64,000 bases of DNA from NCBI RefSeq assembly GCF_003711805.1, contig NZ_QXCP01000005.1, positions 62,001-126,000 on the forward strand. Direction: 5' to 3'. The notes under the pieces were generated by a model. That model was not told the DNA's origin. It searched no databases and saw nothing but the letters and a program-made list of their open reading frames with translations. This stretch comes from Brachybacterium sp. EE-P12 (GTDB lineage: Bacteria; Actinomycetota; Actinomycetes; Actinomycetales; Dermabacteraceae). A program made the translations under genes and the position numbers. This document shows, in pieces, positions 47,155-56,291 of the stretch (positions are counted from its first letter, which is position 1; the number at the start of each line of letters is the position of its first letter).

Positions 47155-47192
47155 ACCGCGCCCCGGAAGTCCTCTCGGCTCCGGGGCGCGGT
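47155..47192 (+). terminator. Intrinsic terminator of acnA
   Basis: A perfect 13-bp stem (47155-47167 with 47180-47192) with a 12-nt loop starts 53 bp after the acnA stop. Confidence 0.75.
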
Positions 47193-47249
47193 CGCGTGCT
47201 GGAGCGGCCCTGAGCGCGTCCCTGTGCGGGGCGTCAGCCGATGCTCGGA

Positions 47250-47282
47250 TCTCAGCCGGTTCCATCCTGAGAGCGGCTGAGA
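47250..47282. terminator. Weaker hairpin, possible terminator toward map
   Basis: A 9-bp stem (47250-47258 with 47274-47282) with a 15-nt loop lies about 100 bp beyond the minus-strand map stop. Confidence 0.4.
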
Positions 47283-47342
47283 ATCACGCATCGCCGGATC
47301 CGGAGCCATTCGGCTCGGCGCGGCGGGCGGCGCGGTGTGGCG

Positions 47343-47401
47343 GGTCAGCCGAGCGAGCTGTGCGGGGCCGGGCGGCGGTCAGCCGAGCGAGCTGCGCGGG
47401 G
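47343..47401. repeat. Direct duplication of the 3' end of map
   Basis: A 25-bp sequence including the map stop codon (47377-47401) is repeated just downstream at 47343-47367 with one mismatch (T/C). The duplication encodes the same SSLG-stop end in the second copy's frame but is outside the gene. Confidence 0.75.
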
Positions 47402-48200
47402 AGGAGTCGTCCGCGCGAGCCGTGAGCACGATCGGTGCCCCGTCGGTGACCTGCAGCGTGTGCTCCGCATGCGCGCCGCGCGAGCCGTCGACCGCAAGCT
47501 GCGTCCAGCCGTCGCGCTCGTCGACGACGAGCTCCGAGGTGGTGGGCACCAGGAACGGCTCGACGGTGATCAGCTGACCGGCCACGAGCTCGACGCCGCC
47601 GCCGGGGGTGCCGTGGTTGGGGACGAAGGGCGCCTCGTGCATCGTGCGGCCCACGCCGTGGCCGCCGAAGCGGTCGTTGATGGAGTAGCCGAGCGCGGTC
47701 GCCTCGTTCATCACCGCGAAGCCGATGTCGCCCACGGTCGCTCCGGCGGTGACCTGGTCGATCCCGGCCCACATCACCTGCTCGGTGTCGCGGATCAGCT
47801 GCAGGTCCTCCGCGCGCGGGGTGCCCACGGCGATCGTGAGGCAGGAGTCCGCGACCCAGCCCTCGACCGAGACCGCGAAGTCCAGCGAGAGCAGGTCCCC
47901 GTCCGCGAGGATCCGGTCGTAGGGTCGCCCGTGCAGCACGCCCTCGTTCAGGGAGGTGCAGATGACGTGCCCGAAGGGGGAGGCGCCGAAGACGGGGTGG
48001 TAGTCGATGTAGCAGCTGGTCGCTCCCGCCTCGCGGATGAGGCGATGCGCCTCGGCGTCGACGTCCAGGAGGTTCCAGCCCACGTCCACGACCTCGCGCA
48101 GGTGCGAGAGGACGGAGGCGACGAACTCGCCGGCCGGCCGGGCCTGGGCCAGGGTGGGCAGCTCCTGTGCGGAGCTGCGTCGGCGCCTGCCGAGGATCAT
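47379..48200 (-). CDS. map: Type I methionine aminopeptidase
   Basis: It removes the initiator methionine from nascent proteins. The protein is 273 aa. The dinuclear metal site is visible as LLSLDFAVSVEGWVADSCLT (two Asp), GHGVGRTMHEAP (His), ITVEPFLV (Glu) and AEHTLQV (Glu). A short basic N-terminal extension (MILGRRRRSSAQEL) precedes the pita-bread fold. AGGAGG lies 5 nt before the ATG at 48200, which overlaps the ctaA stop by 4 bp. Other map copies may exist elsewhere. Confidence 0.93.
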   Translation of the reverse strand: MILGRRRRSSAQELPTLAQARPAGEFVASVLSHLREVVDVGWNLLDVDAEAHRLIREAGATSCYIDYHPVFGASPFGHVICTSLNEGVLHGRPYDRILADGDLLSLDFAVSVEGWVADSCLTIAVGTPRAEDLQLIRDTEQVMWAGIDQVTAGATVGDIGFAVMNEATALGYSINDRFGGHGVGRTMHEAPFVPNHGTPGGGVELVAGQLITVEPFLVPTTSELVVDERDGWTQLAVDGSRGAHAEHTLQVTDGAPIVLTARADDSSPRSSLG

Positions 48201-49180
48201 CGTGCCTCCTGCCAGGTGACGAGCCGGGCGCCGACCCAGGCGATCATCGGCGCGAAGAGCGCGGCCCCGATCAGGTGGCCGAAGACCACGAGCTCCGGCA
48301 GGCCGGTGAAGTACTGGATGTAGCCGATCACTCCCTGGGCGAGCGTCACGATCACCAGCCACCAGGCCGCGGTGCGTGCCTCCCGACGGCCTCCGGTGCG
48401 GTGCAGCGCGATCAGCAGCGCGGCGAGCAGGGCCAGGAAGAGATAGACCGCGACGGCGTGGAAGCGTGTGATCAGCACGGGGGAGATCATCAGCCGCGTC
48501 ACGTCCCCGGCATCGCCCGAGTGGGGGCCGGTGCCGGTGACGAGCGTGCCCAGCACCAGCACGGCGAAGCCCACCACGGCCAGCGGCACGAAGAGGGCGA
48601 GGAGCCGGGGCGGTACGGCGAACCGCATGGGGCCGTCGCCGTCGTACAGCCGCACCAGCAGCACCATCGAGACGGCGCCGAGCACGGGGGAGATCAGGAA
48701 GTGGGGACTGACGATGCCCGGGTGCAGATCGAACCAGACCACGAACGCGCCGAGCAGCGCCTGCACCCCGGTGCCGATCAGCGGCACCAGGGCGAGCAGG
48801 CGGAAGCCGCGGCCCTTGTGGCCGAGCCACCGGTAGGTCACCAGCAGCACGGCGATCGCGAAGATGCTCAGCACCCCCGTCAGGGTGCGGTTCCCGAACT
48901 CGACGAACGGGTGGATCCCCGAGGCGAGGGTCAGCTCGGGGGTGAAGTTCCCCGGCTCGCAGTAGGGCCAGCCGGAGCAGCCCAGTCCGCTGCCCGTCAG
49001 CCGCACCGCGCCGCCGGAGAGGATGATCCCGATCTGGCTGAGGAGATTGCCCCAGAAGGCGACGGCGGCGAGCCGTGCGCGGCGCTGCGGCCCCCAGCCG
49101 GTCAGGCGGCGGTCGGGCAGGGTGGTGATCCGACCGTGGCGCTCGGGGGAGCGAGGATCGGCGAGGGCGGGGCTGGACAT
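48197..49180 (-). CDS. ctaA: Heme A synthase (COX15/CtaA family)
   Basis: It oxidises heme O to heme A for the aa3 oxidase, in the cytoplasmic membrane. It is 327 aa with about eight helices. The first-half signature is GGAVRLTGSGLGCSGWPYCE, followed by IHPFVEFGNRTLTGVLS. His-containing helices recur in the second half (ITRFHAVAVYLFLALLAALL and VVFGHLIGAALFAPMIAW). The position beside an ABC exporter and the suf cluster matches mycobacteria. TAGACT ends 6 nt before the ATG (leaderless type). Confidence 0.94.
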   Translation of the reverse strand: MSSPALADPRSPERHGRITTLPDRRLTGWGPQRRARLAAVAFWGNLLSQIGIILSGGAVRLTGSGLGCSGWPYCEPGNFTPELTLASGIHPFVEFGNRTLTGVLSIFAIAVLLVTYRWLGHKGRGFRLLALVPLIGTGVQALLGAFVVWFDLHPGIVSPHFLISPVLGAVSMVLLVRLYDGDGPMRFAVPPRLLALFVPLAVVGFAVLVLGTLVTGTGPHSGDAGDVTRLMISPVLITRFHAVAVYLFLALLAALLIALHRTGGRREARTAAWWLVIVTLAQGVIGYIQYFTGLPELVVFGHLIGAALFAPMIAWVGARLVTWQEAR

Positions 49181-49186
49181 GCCTCG

Positions 49187-49192
49187 AGTCTA
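49187..49192 (-). promoter_or_regulatory. Candidate -10 box, leaderless start of ctaA-map
   Basis: TAGACT on the minus strand ends 6 nt before the ATG at 49180. It would drive ctaA and the overlapping map gene separately from the ABC genes upstream. Confidence 0.5.
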
Positions 49193-49290
49193 GTTTCCGC
49201 GGCCGTGCGATGCCTGGACGCGTCCCTCGGATGCGAGGGATCCCCCAGCTGCCGGCCGCCGTCGCGGGAGGCCCCGGAGACGCTGGGTGC

Positions 49291-50106
49291 TCAGGAGTCC
49301 GTCCAGCGGAACCAGCGCACCACGGCGGCGACCCCGGCCGCCGCCCACGCCAGCAGCACCACCGCGGACCCGGCCGTGAACGGGCCGTCGGCGAGGCAGG
49401 CGCGCATCAGCTCGCCCAGGGCGCCCGAGGGCAGCAGGTCCGCCAGGCCCCCGAGGATCCGCGGGAAGGAGGCGGTGGGGAACGCCACACCGCCGAGCGC
49501 GACCAGGAGGACGAACACGAGGTTCGCGACCGCCAGCACCGCCTCCGTGCGCAGCAGCCCCGCGACCAGGAGTCCGAGCGCGCCGAAGGCCACGGTGCCG
49601 ATGAGCCAGACCGGCACCAGCGCCATCAGCTCGCCGAGCTCGGGACGCCAGCCGAGGGCCGCGGCGAGCACGCCGAGGACGAGCACCTGCAGCACGTGGG
49701 TGATGAGCGTGGCGAGGATCTTCCCTGCCAGATATCCGCCGCGCCCGAGCGGTGTGGTCGCGATCCATCGCAGCACGCCGTTGCGCCGGTCGAAGCCCGT
49801 CATGATCGCCTGCGAGGTGAAGGAGGTCGAGATCAGCGCGGTGGCGAGGGTCGCCGCGATCGCGGTCTCGATCGCGGGCACGCCCTCGAGGCGACCGACG
49901 GGCAGCAGGCGGAGCCCGATCAGCACCATGGCCGGCAGCACGATCGCGACCATCAGCTGCTCGCCGTTGGACAGCAGCACGCGCGCCTCGAACCCGGCAT
50001 GGGCGAGGACCCGGCGCAGCGGAGGGGCGGGGCGCGGGCGGTGGTCCGGCCGGGCATTCCGCGCGGCGTCGTCGACCTGCGGAGCCTGCGGGGGCGGGGC
50101 GGTCAT
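49291..50106 (-). CDS. ABC-2 type exporter permease
   Basis: This 271-aa permease has about six helices in the ABC-2 arrangement, including LMVAIVLPAMVLIGLRLLPV, ATLATALISTSFTSQAIMTG and the C-terminal AGSAVVLLAWAAAGVAAVV. Its start overlaps the stop of the ATPase gene by 4 bp, so together they form a two-gene exporter. Orthologous neighbours occur at Rv1456c-Rv1458c next to suf and cta genes. The substrate is unknown; a link to heme/oxidase assembly is only contextual. Confidence 0.9.
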   Translation of the reverse strand: MTAPPPQAPQVDDAARNARPDHRPRPAPPLRRVLAHAGFEARVLLSNGEQLMVAIVLPAMVLIGLRLLPVGRLEGVPAIETAIAATLATALISTSFTSQAIMTGFDRRNGVLRWIATTPLGRGGYLAGKILATLITHVLQVLVLGVLAAALGWRPELGELMALVPVWLIGTVAFGALGLLVAGLLRTEAVLAVANLVFVLLVALGGVAFPTASFPRILGGLADLLPSGALGELMRACLADGPFTAGSAVVLLAWAAAGVAAVVRWFRWTDS

Positions 50107-51038
50107 CGTGCGGCTCCTGCGGTCGGGGCGTCGTCGGTCCGGGCCCCGCGCGCCTCGGCGTCGGGCTCGTGGGGGCCGTCGGACCGGTCGCGGTCCATGA
50201 GGTCCAGCAGCACGGCCTCGAGGTCCGCGGCAGCGGCGCTGGAGATCTCCAGGCGCGCGCCGTGCCGTGCGGCGGTCTCGCGCAGCTCCTGCTCGAGAGC
50301 GGGGACGGCCTCCGGCGCGACTCCGCTCGCGGTGGCTCGGAGGGTCACCCCGCCGTCGGCCCCGCGGTGCTCGCGGATGACCTCCTGGACGCTGCCCGCG
50401 GCGAGGACCCGGCCGCGGGAGATGACCCGCACCGCGTCGGCGAGGCCGACCACGTCGTCCATGAGGTGGGTGGTCAGGACCACCGCGGTGCCGGTGCGCG
50501 CGAGACCCCGGACCAGCTCGCGAACCCGGCGCCGGATGGAGGGGTCCATCCCGGCGGTCGGCTCGTCGAGGAAGACCAGGTCGGGACGGCCGATGATCGC
50601 CAGCGCCAGGGCGAGGCGCTGGCGCTGCCCCCCGGAGAGGCGACGGACGAGGGTGCGGGCGAACTCGTCGATGCCAAGGTGCTCGGCGACCTCGTCGACG
50701 TCCAGCGGGGCGGCGTGGAGGCTCGCCCCGTACCGCAGCAGCTGCATGGCGCCGGCGCCCGAGGCGAGACCGCCGTCCTGGATCATCACGCCCACCCGGG
50801 CGCGGTGCTCGGGGCTCGCGCGCCAGGGGTCAGTGCCCAGCACGCGCACCGTGCCGGAGTCAGGGCGCAGCAGGCCTGTCGCGCAGGAGACGGCGGTGGT
50901 CTTCCCGGCACCGTTGGGGCCGAGGAGGGCGGTGACCTCGCCGGGCGCGGCGGTCAGGCTCAGGCCGTCCAGGGCGCGCACGGGGCCGTAGGAGAGCGCG
51001 AGGTCGCTCGCGACGAGGGCAGGGGAGTGGTCGTCCAT
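50103..51038 (-). CDS. ABC transporter ATP-binding protein
   Basis: This is the ATPase subunit partnering the permease that follows. Walker A is LLGPNGAGKTTAVSC, the signature RRLSGGQRQRLALALAI, and Walker B VFLDEPTAGMDP followed by the H-loop VVLTTHLMDDV. A DrrA-like C-terminal extension of about 80 residues after the nucleotide-binding domain is rich in acidic residues. It is 311 aa with an ATG start. It is separated by 85 bp from the transferase gene upstream. Confidence 0.93.
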   Translation of the reverse strand: MDDHSPALVASDLALSYGPVRALDGLSLTAAPGEVTALLGPNGAGKTTAVSCATGLLRPDSGTVRVLGTDPWRASPEHRARVGVMIQDGGLASGAGAMQLLRYGASLHAAPLDVDEVAEHLGIDEFARTLVRRLSGGQRQRLALALAIIGRPDLVFLDEPTAGMDPSIRRRVRELVRGLARTGTAVVLTTHLMDDVVGLADAVRVISRGRVLAAGSVQEVIREHRGADGGVTLRATASGVAPEAVPALEQELRETAARHGARLEISSAAAADLEAVLLDLMDRDRSDGPHEPDAEARGARTDDAPTAGAAR

Positions 51039-51123
51039 GTCCGCCCCATCGTAGGCCGGACCGGCCCCGTCCCCGATGTGACGCTCGCCCCGGAGCGGAC
51101 GGACGCTCCCGGCGGCGGCGTGC

Positions 51124-52188
51124 TCAGCGGCCGGTGACGTGCAGCGGGGTGTGGGCCGGATCGACCACCTCCGCGGCGAGCGGTGCCTCGGGGGCGGTGC
51201 CGCCGGGGCCCCAGGTGTCGGTCTCGAAGCGGTCGCGGTCGTGGGCCTCCAGCAGCGGCTCGAGCGCGGGGCCGAGCGGCACGATCTGCGTGGGGTTGAG
51301 GTCCTCGTGCACGTAGTAGTAGTGGCGCTTGATCTGCACGAAGTCGACGGTGTCGCCGAAGCCCGGGGTCTGGAACAGGTCCTTGGTGTAGTTCCAGAGG
51401 TTCGGCATCGTCGCCAGCAGCTGCCGGTTGGCCTTGAAGTGCCCGTGGTAGACGGGGTCGAAGCGGATGAGGGTCGGGAACAGGCGCACGTCCGCTTCGG
51501 TGAGAGAGGGGCCCATGAGGTACCGGCTGCGACCCAGACGCTCCTCGAGCTCGTCCAGAGCCTCCCAGAGCAGGCGGTACTCCTGCTCGTAGACCTCCTG
51601 GGAGCCGGCGAAGCCGACCTTGTACACGCCGTTGTTCACCCGGTGGAGCATCCATCGGTTCAGGGCGTCGATCTCCTCCCGCCGGTCCTCGGGGTAGAGG
51701 TCCGGGGCGCCCTCGCGGTGGAACGCCGTCCACTCGGCCGCGAAGTCCAGGGTGATCTGCTGGAAGTCGTTCGTGACCACCGCCTTCGAGGGCACGTCCA
51801 CGATCGCCGGGACCGTGATGCCGCGCGGGTAGTCGGCGAAGCGGGCGAAGTAGGCCTGCTGGAGCCGCTCGTAGCCCAGCACGGGGTCCACGCCGCCCTC
51901 GTCCAGGTCGAAGGTCCACGAGCGCTTGTCGTGGGTGGGGCCCGGCATGCCGACGGAGAGCGCGTCCTCGAGGCCCAGCAGGCGGCGCGAGATCAGCGTG
52001 CGGTTCGCCCACGGGCAGGCGCGTGCGGCGATCAGCCGGTAGCGGCCGGCCTCGACGGGCCAGCCGTCCCGGCCCGCGCGCGTGATGCGGTCGTCGATGT
52101 AGTTCATGTCCCGGTCGAAGGCCTTGCCCTCGGCGACGTAGGCACCCCGGGTGGAGTGCTGGGCGGTGTCCGTGCTCTGCTCGTCCAT
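51124..52188 (-). CDS. Xi-class glutathione S-transferase (glutathionyl-hydroquinone reductase family)
   Basis: Members reduce S-conjugated hydroquinones using a Cys. The active-site motif is RACPWANRTL (Cys about residue 58), and NDFQQITLDF, YKVGFAGSQEVYEQEYRLLW and SLTEADVRLFPTLIRFDPVY are class-defining. At 354 aa it is of usual size. Actinobacteria generally make mycothiol rather than glutathione, so the real thiol partner may differ. AAGGGG precedes the ATG. It diverges from sufR across a 203-bp AT-richer region. Confidence 0.92.
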   Translation of the reverse strand: MDEQSTDTAQHSTRGAYVAEGKAFDRDMNYIDDRITRAGRDGWPVEAGRYRLIAARACPWANRTLISRRLLGLEDALSVGMPGPTHDKRSWTFDLDEGGVDPVLGYERLQQAYFARFADYPRGITVPAIVDVPSKAVVTNDFQQITLDFAAEWTAFHREGAPDLYPEDRREEIDALNRWMLHRVNNGVYKVGFAGSQEVYEQEYRLLWEALDELEERLGRSRYLMGPSLTEADVRLFPTLIRFDPVYHGHFKANRQLLATMPNLWNYTKDLFQTPGFGDTVDFVQIKRHYYYVHEDLNPTQIVPLGPALEPLLEAHDRDRFETDTWGPGGTAPEAPLAAEVVDPAHTPLHVTGR

Positions 52189-52228
52189 GTCGTTCCCCTT
52201 CCGTCGGATGCGTCGACGGGACCATGGT

Positions 52229-52238
52229 AGTTGAAACT
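52229..52238. promoter_or_regulatory. Short AT-rich inverted repeat in the GST/sufR divergent region
   Basis: AGTT and AACT flank a 2-nt centre, next to a possible minus-strand -10 (TATATT) upstream of the transferase gene. A redox-responsive MarR/DUF24-type site is conceivable but the arms are only 4 bp. Confidence 0.25.
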
Positions 52239-52289
52239 GGAAATATAGGGAAGTCCTGCGCCGCTTCTCGGCTCCGGCAAGGAGATTCC

Positions 52290-52308
52290 GCAGGTAAGGG
52301 CACCCTTC
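52290..52308. promoter_or_regulatory. Degenerate iron-box-like sequence upstream of sufR
   Basis: AAGGG and CCCTT flank CA within 52290-52308. The site partly follows the DtxR/IdeR consensus (about 12 of 19 positions by eye). A SufR operator is an alternative. A plausible -10 (TAAAAT, about 52355) lies between it and the sufR start. Confidence 0.3.
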
Positions 52309-52391
52309 GTGGGCGGGGGCACATGCTCCCGGGAGGTATTTGGAAAGCGTTCTGTTGTAAAATGAATGCGGTCGAGGAGGAGGGAGTGACG

Positions 52392-53132
52392 ATGGCTGAG
52401 CAGGATCTCGCGACGAGCCCCGCGCACACCACGCGCGACCGGCTCGTCGAGGCGATCTCCACCCATGGCCCCATCACCGCGCGGCAGCTCGCCGAGCGGT
52501 TCGGCCTCACCAGTGCGGCGGTGCGCCGCCACCTCGCGGCCCTCCAGGCCGAGGGGACCATCGCCGAGCACGAGATGCCCGTGGCCCATCGCGGTCGCGG
52601 TCGGCCGAGCAAGACCTTCGTGCTGTCCCCGTCGGCGCACGAGGAGCTCGCCGGCGGCTACGACGAGCTCGCGGTGCTGGCCGTCGACGAGCTCGCCCGC
52701 CGCGGCGGGGACGAGGCGGTCACGGCGCTCGCCGAGCGCCGGATCGCCGACTGGGAGCGGAAGCTCGCCGAGCGCGTCGCCGAGACCGAGGCGCGCACGG
52801 GGGAGGGCGTGACCGCCGCAGGCCGGCTCGAGCTGCTCGCGCAGCTGCTGACCGAACGCGGCTACGCCACCACGGTCCGGCCCCTGCACGTGCCCCTGCC
52901 GGCCACGCGCAGGGACGGGTCGCCCGGCCCCCGCAGCCTCGTCACCGCACAGCTGTGCCACGGCCGCTGCCCCGTCCTGGACGTCGCGGCGGACCACTCG
53001 GAGCTGTGCGAGGCCGAGACCCGCGTCATCTCCCGCATCATCGGGGCCCCCGTCCAGCGCCTGGCGACCCTGGCGCAGGGGGCTCATGCCTGCACGACCC
53101 ACATTCCGCTCACCGAGGGAAGGACACCATGA
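52392..53132 (+). CDS. sufR: Iron-sulfur cluster regulator SufR
   Basis: SufR represses the suf operon when its own Fe-S cluster is intact. The protein is 246 aa. An N-terminal winged helix ([31 protein letters not shown]) is followed by a helical core. A C-terminal cysteine cluster ([20 protein letters not shown] and [15 protein letters not shown]) matches the cluster-binding residues of actinobacterial SufR. I chose ATG 52392 with GGAGG upstream; GTG at 52386 is possible. Its stop overlaps the sufB start by 4 bp, indicating autoregulation of the whole operon. Confidence 0.93.
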   Translation: MAEQDLATSPAHTTRDRLVEAISTHGPITARQLAERFGLTSAAVRRHLAALQAEGTIAEHEMPVAHRGRGRPSKTFVLSPSAHEELAGGYDELAVLAVDELARRGGDEAVTALAERRIADWERKLAERVAETEARTGEGVTAAGRLELLAQLLTERGYATTVRPLHVPLPATRRDGSPGPRSLVTAQLCHGRCPVLDVAADHSELCEAETRVISRIIGAPVQRLATLAQGAHACTTHIPLTEGRTP

Positions 53133-54556
53133 CGAGCGCACCCGAGAAGCTCTCACAGGACGAGATCATCGATTCGATCGGCAACTACGCCTTCGGATGG
53201 CACGACGAGGACTCGGCCGGTGCCAGCGCGCGCCGCGGCCTGTCCGAGGACGTCGTGCGGGACATCTCCGCACGCAAGGACGAGCCGGAGTGGATGCTCG
53301 AGCGTCGCCTCAAGGCGCTGAGGCTCTTCGAGAAGAAGCCGCTGCCCACCTGGGGCCCGGACCTCTCCGGAATCGCCTTCGACGACATCAAGTACTTCGT
53401 CCGCTCCACCGAGAAGCAGGTCACCGACTGGAACGACCTGCCCGAGGACATCAAGGAGACCTACGACCGCCTCGGCATCCCCGAGGCCGAGAAGCAGCGT
53501 CTCGTCGCCGGCGTCGCGGCGCAGTACGAGTCCGAGGTCGTCTACCACCAGATCCGCGAGGACCTGGAGGAGCAGGGCGTCGTCTTCCTGGACACCGACA
53601 CCGCGCTCAAGGAGCACCCGGAGCTGTTCAAGGAGTACTTCGGCACCGTCATCCCCTCGGGGGACAACAAGTTCTCCGCGCTGAACACCGCCGTGTGGTC
53701 CGGCGGCTCCTTCGTCTACGTCCCCAAGGGCGTGCACGTCGAGATCCCGCTGCAGGCCTACTTCCGGATCAACACCGAGAACATGGGCCAGTTCGAGCGC
53801 ACGCTGATCATCGCGGACGAGGGCTCCTACGTGCACTACGTCGAGGGCTGCACCGCGCCGATCTACCAGTCCGACTCGCTGCACAGCGCCGTCGTCGAGA
53901 TCATCGTGAAGAAGGACGCCCGCGTCCGCTACACGACCATCCAGAACTGGTCGAACAACGTCTACAACCTGGTCACCAAGCGCACCACCGTCGAGCAGGG
54001 CGGCGTCATGGAGTGGGTCGACGGCAACATCGGCTCCAAGGTCACCATGAAGTACCCGGCCGTGTGGCTGATGGGCGAGCACGCCCGCGGGGAGACGCTC
54101 TCCGTCGCCTTCGCCGGCGAGGGCCAGAACCAGGACACCGGCTCGAAGATGGTGCACATGGCGCCGCACACCTCGAGCTCGATCGTCTCGAAGTCGGTCT
54201 CGCGCAGCGGCGGCCGCAGCTCCTACCGGGGCCTGGTCCAGGTCATGCCCGGTGCGGAGCACTCCGGCTCGACCGTGCTGTGCGACGCGCTGCTGGTCGA
54301 CCAGATCTCGCGCACCGACACCTACCCCTATGTCGACGTGCGCGTCGACGACGTCCAGATGGGCCATGAGGCCACCGTCTCGAAGGTCTCCGAGGAGCAG
54401 CTCTTCTACCTGATGAGCCGCGGCATGGAGGAGACCGAGGCGATGGCGATGATCGTGCGCGGCTTCATCGAGCCCATCGCGCGCGAGCTCCCGATGGAGT
54501 ACGCCCTCGAGCTGAACCGCCTGATCGAGCTGCAGATGGAAGGAGCAGTCGGCTGA
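53129..54556 (+). CDS. sufB: Fe-S cluster assembly scaffold SufB
   Basis: SufB forms the SufBC2D scaffold on which clusters are built. The 475-aa protein has the beta-helix core with [40 protein letters not shown] and the C-terminal [19 protein letters not shown]. Unlike M. tuberculosis SufB it contains no intein. GAGGGAAGG precedes the ATG that overlaps the sufR stop. It is followed by sufD with a TGATG junction. Confidence 0.97.
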   Translation: MTSAPEKLSQDEIIDSIGNYAFGWHDEDSAGASARRGLSEDVVRDISARKDEPEWMLERRLKALRLFEKKPLPTWGPDLSGIAFDDIKYFVRSTEKQVTDWNDLPEDIKETYDRLGIPEAEKQRLVAGVAAQYESEVVYHQIREDLEEQGVVFLDTDTALKEHPELFKEYFGTVIPSGDNKFSALNTAVWSGGSFVYVPKGVHVEIPLQAYFRINTENMGQFERTLIIADEGSYVHYVEGCTAPIYQSDSLHSAVVEIIVKKDARVRYTTIQNWSNNVYNLVTKRTTVEQGGVMEWVDGNIGSKVTMKYPAVWLMGEHARGETLSVAFAGEGQNQDTGSKMVHMAPHTSSSIVSKSVSRSGGRSSYRGLVQVMPGAEHSGSTVLCDALLVDQISRTDTYPYVDVRVDDVQMGHEATVSKVSEEQLFYLMSRGMEETEAMAMIVRGFIEPIARELPMEYALELNRLIELQMEGAVG

Positions 54557-55878
54557 TGACGACCACTGATGTGAAGGGTGCCGAGAGCGCCGGGGACCCG
54601 AGCGCGAACGAGGCGGTGGGCCACGCCGCCGGCGCCGCGCCCGTCGCCGCCGGTGCCGCCCTCGAGGGGGCGGACACCGCTGCCGCGCCGGAGCTGGAGG
54701 AGGAGAACCTGAGCCTCCCCGGCCAGGAGGTCTCCGCCGCCCATGCCGCGCTGAACCGCGGTGCGCGCCTGCGCTCCTTCGAGGTCGCCGAGCACGCCGT
54801 GCCCAAGAGCGACATCGAGGAATGGCGCTTCACCCCGCTGCGCCGCTTCTCCGCCCTCTTCGAGGACGCCCCGACCGACGACCGCGAGGGCGACCCCGCC
54901 GTCGACTACCAGGTCAGCGTGCCCGAGGGGGCCCCGGCGCCGACGACCCTCGCGATCGGCGAGGCTCCCCGCGGCACGGTGCTGGTCCCCGAGGACCTCC
55001 CGACCGCGATCGCCTCCGCCCGCACCGAGCAGGCGCTGCACCTGGTGGCGTCGAAGAACACCGACTACGACGCCCCGTTCCGGGTGGACGTCGTCGGGCG
55101 CGGTGCGGACCGTCGCGCCAACGCTCACCTCGTGCTCGAGGCGGAGGAGTCCTCCTCGTCCATCGTCGTGCTGAACCACACCGGCTCTGCGCAGTACGCG
55201 CAGGACGTCGAGATCATCGTCGGCGACAACGCGCGGATGACGGTCATCACCGTCCACGACTGGGACGACGACGCCGTGCACATCGCCCAGCACCACGCCC
55301 GCGTGGGCCGCGACGCACGGCTCAAGCACGTGGCCGTCACGCTCGGCGGCAGCGCCGTGCGGCTGAACGCGATCGGCGAGTACGCCGCCCCCGGCGGCGA
55401 GATCGAGAAGCTGGGCCTCTACTTCTCCGACGAGGGCCAGTTCTTCGAGAACCGGCTGTTCATCGACCACAGCGCCCCGAACTGCACCTCCAACGTCGCC
55501 TACAAGGGCGCGCTGCAGGGCAAGGGGGCACGCTCCGTGTGGGTCGGCGACGTGCTGATCCGCAAGGAGGCCGAGGGCACCAACACCTACGAGCTCAACC
55601 GCAACCTGGTGCTCACCGAGGGTGCTCGCGCCGACTCGGTGCCGAACCTGGAGATCGAGACGGGCGAGATCGAGGGCGCGGGCCATGCGGCGGCGACCGG
55701 TCGTTTCGACGACGAGCAGCTGTTCTACCTGCGCGCCCGCGGCATCCCGGAGATCGAGGCCCGACGGCTCGTGGTGCGCGGCTTCTTCGCCGAGATCATC
55801 CAGCAGATCGACGTGCCCGAGGTGCGCGAGCGCCTCTCGGCGGCGATCGAGGACGAGCTCGCACGGAGCATGAACTGA
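54556..55878 (+). CDS. sufD: Fe-S cluster assembly protein SufD
   Basis: SufD pairs with SufB in the scaffold complex. The 440-aa protein has a variable alanine-rich N-terminus (about 1-65), the IEEWRFTPLRRF segment, and the C-terminal beta-helix with DHSAPNCTSNVAYKGALQGK and ATGRFDDEQLFYLRARGIPE. Its ATG overlaps the sufB stop (TGATG) and its stop overlaps the next start in the same way, so the operon is tightly coupled. Confidence 0.95.
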   Translation: MTTTDVKGAESAGDPSANEAVGHAAGAAPVAAGAALEGADTAAAPELEEENLSLPGQEVSAAHAALNRGARLRSFEVAEHAVPKSDIEEWRFTPLRRFSALFEDAPTDDREGDPAVDYQVSVPEGAPAPTTLAIGEAPRGTVLVPEDLPTAIASARTEQALHLVASKNTDYDAPFRVDVVGRGADRRANAHLVLEAEESSSSIVVLNHTGSAQYAQDVEIIVGDNARMTVITVHDWDDDAVHIAQHHARVGRDARLKHVAVTLGGSAVRLNAIGEYAAPGGEIEKLGLYFSDEGQFFENRLFIDHSAPNCTSNVAYKGALQGKGARSVWVGDVLIRKEAEGTNTYELNRNLVLTEGARADSVPNLEIETGEIEGAGHAAATGRFDDEQLFYLRARGIPEIEARRLVVRGFFAEIIQQIDVPEVRERLSAAIEDELARSMN

Positions 55879-56216
55879 TGTCGGACGCCTTCGTCCCCGT
55901 CGCCGCCCTCGCCGACCTCGACCCCGGCGAGGCGATCGACGTGGTCGCCGGCGGGATCGAGATCGCGCTGGTGCGCGACGAGGACGGCGGCGTCCACGCG
56001 CTCGAGGACGTCTGCTCGCACGACGAGATCGCGCTGAGCGACGGCGACGTCGAGGGCTGCACCATCGAGTGCTGGAAGCACGGCAGCCAGTTCGACCTGG
56101 TCACCGGTCGTCCCCTGCAGCTCCCGGCCGTCCTGCCCGTGCGGGTCTTCCCCGTGCGCATCGACGAGAGCAGCGGCGAGATCCTCGTGGACCCGACCGC
56201 GGCCCCCGCCACCTGA
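55878..56216 (+). CDS. Rieske-type ferredoxin in the suf operon
   Basis: This 112-aa [2Fe-2S] Rieske ferredoxin of the non-heme oxygenase type has the ligand pairs VCSHDEIALSDGDVEG (C, H) and ECWKHGSQFD (C, H). There is no signal peptide, so it is cytoplasmic. In Micrococcales it is commonly inserted between sufD and sufC. It may supply electrons during cluster assembly; that role is inference. It overlaps sufD by 1 bp. Confidence 0.92.
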   Translation: MSDAFVPVAALADLDPGEAIDVVAGGIEIALVRDEDGGVHALEDVCSHDEIALSDGDVEGCTIECWKHGSQFDLVTGRPLQLPAVLPVRVFPVRIDESSGEILVDPTAAPAT

Positions 56217-56291
56217 CCGCGCGGGCGTCGGTCCCGATGCCCGCCCCGACCCCCATTCATCCACCAGCTTCCTGGTCAAGGAGTACCACCT

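Noticed and set aside
53129-54556. Possible intein in SufB, as in M. tuberculosis
   Set aside because: The protein is 475 aa and continuous with the family core; no splicing motifs are present.
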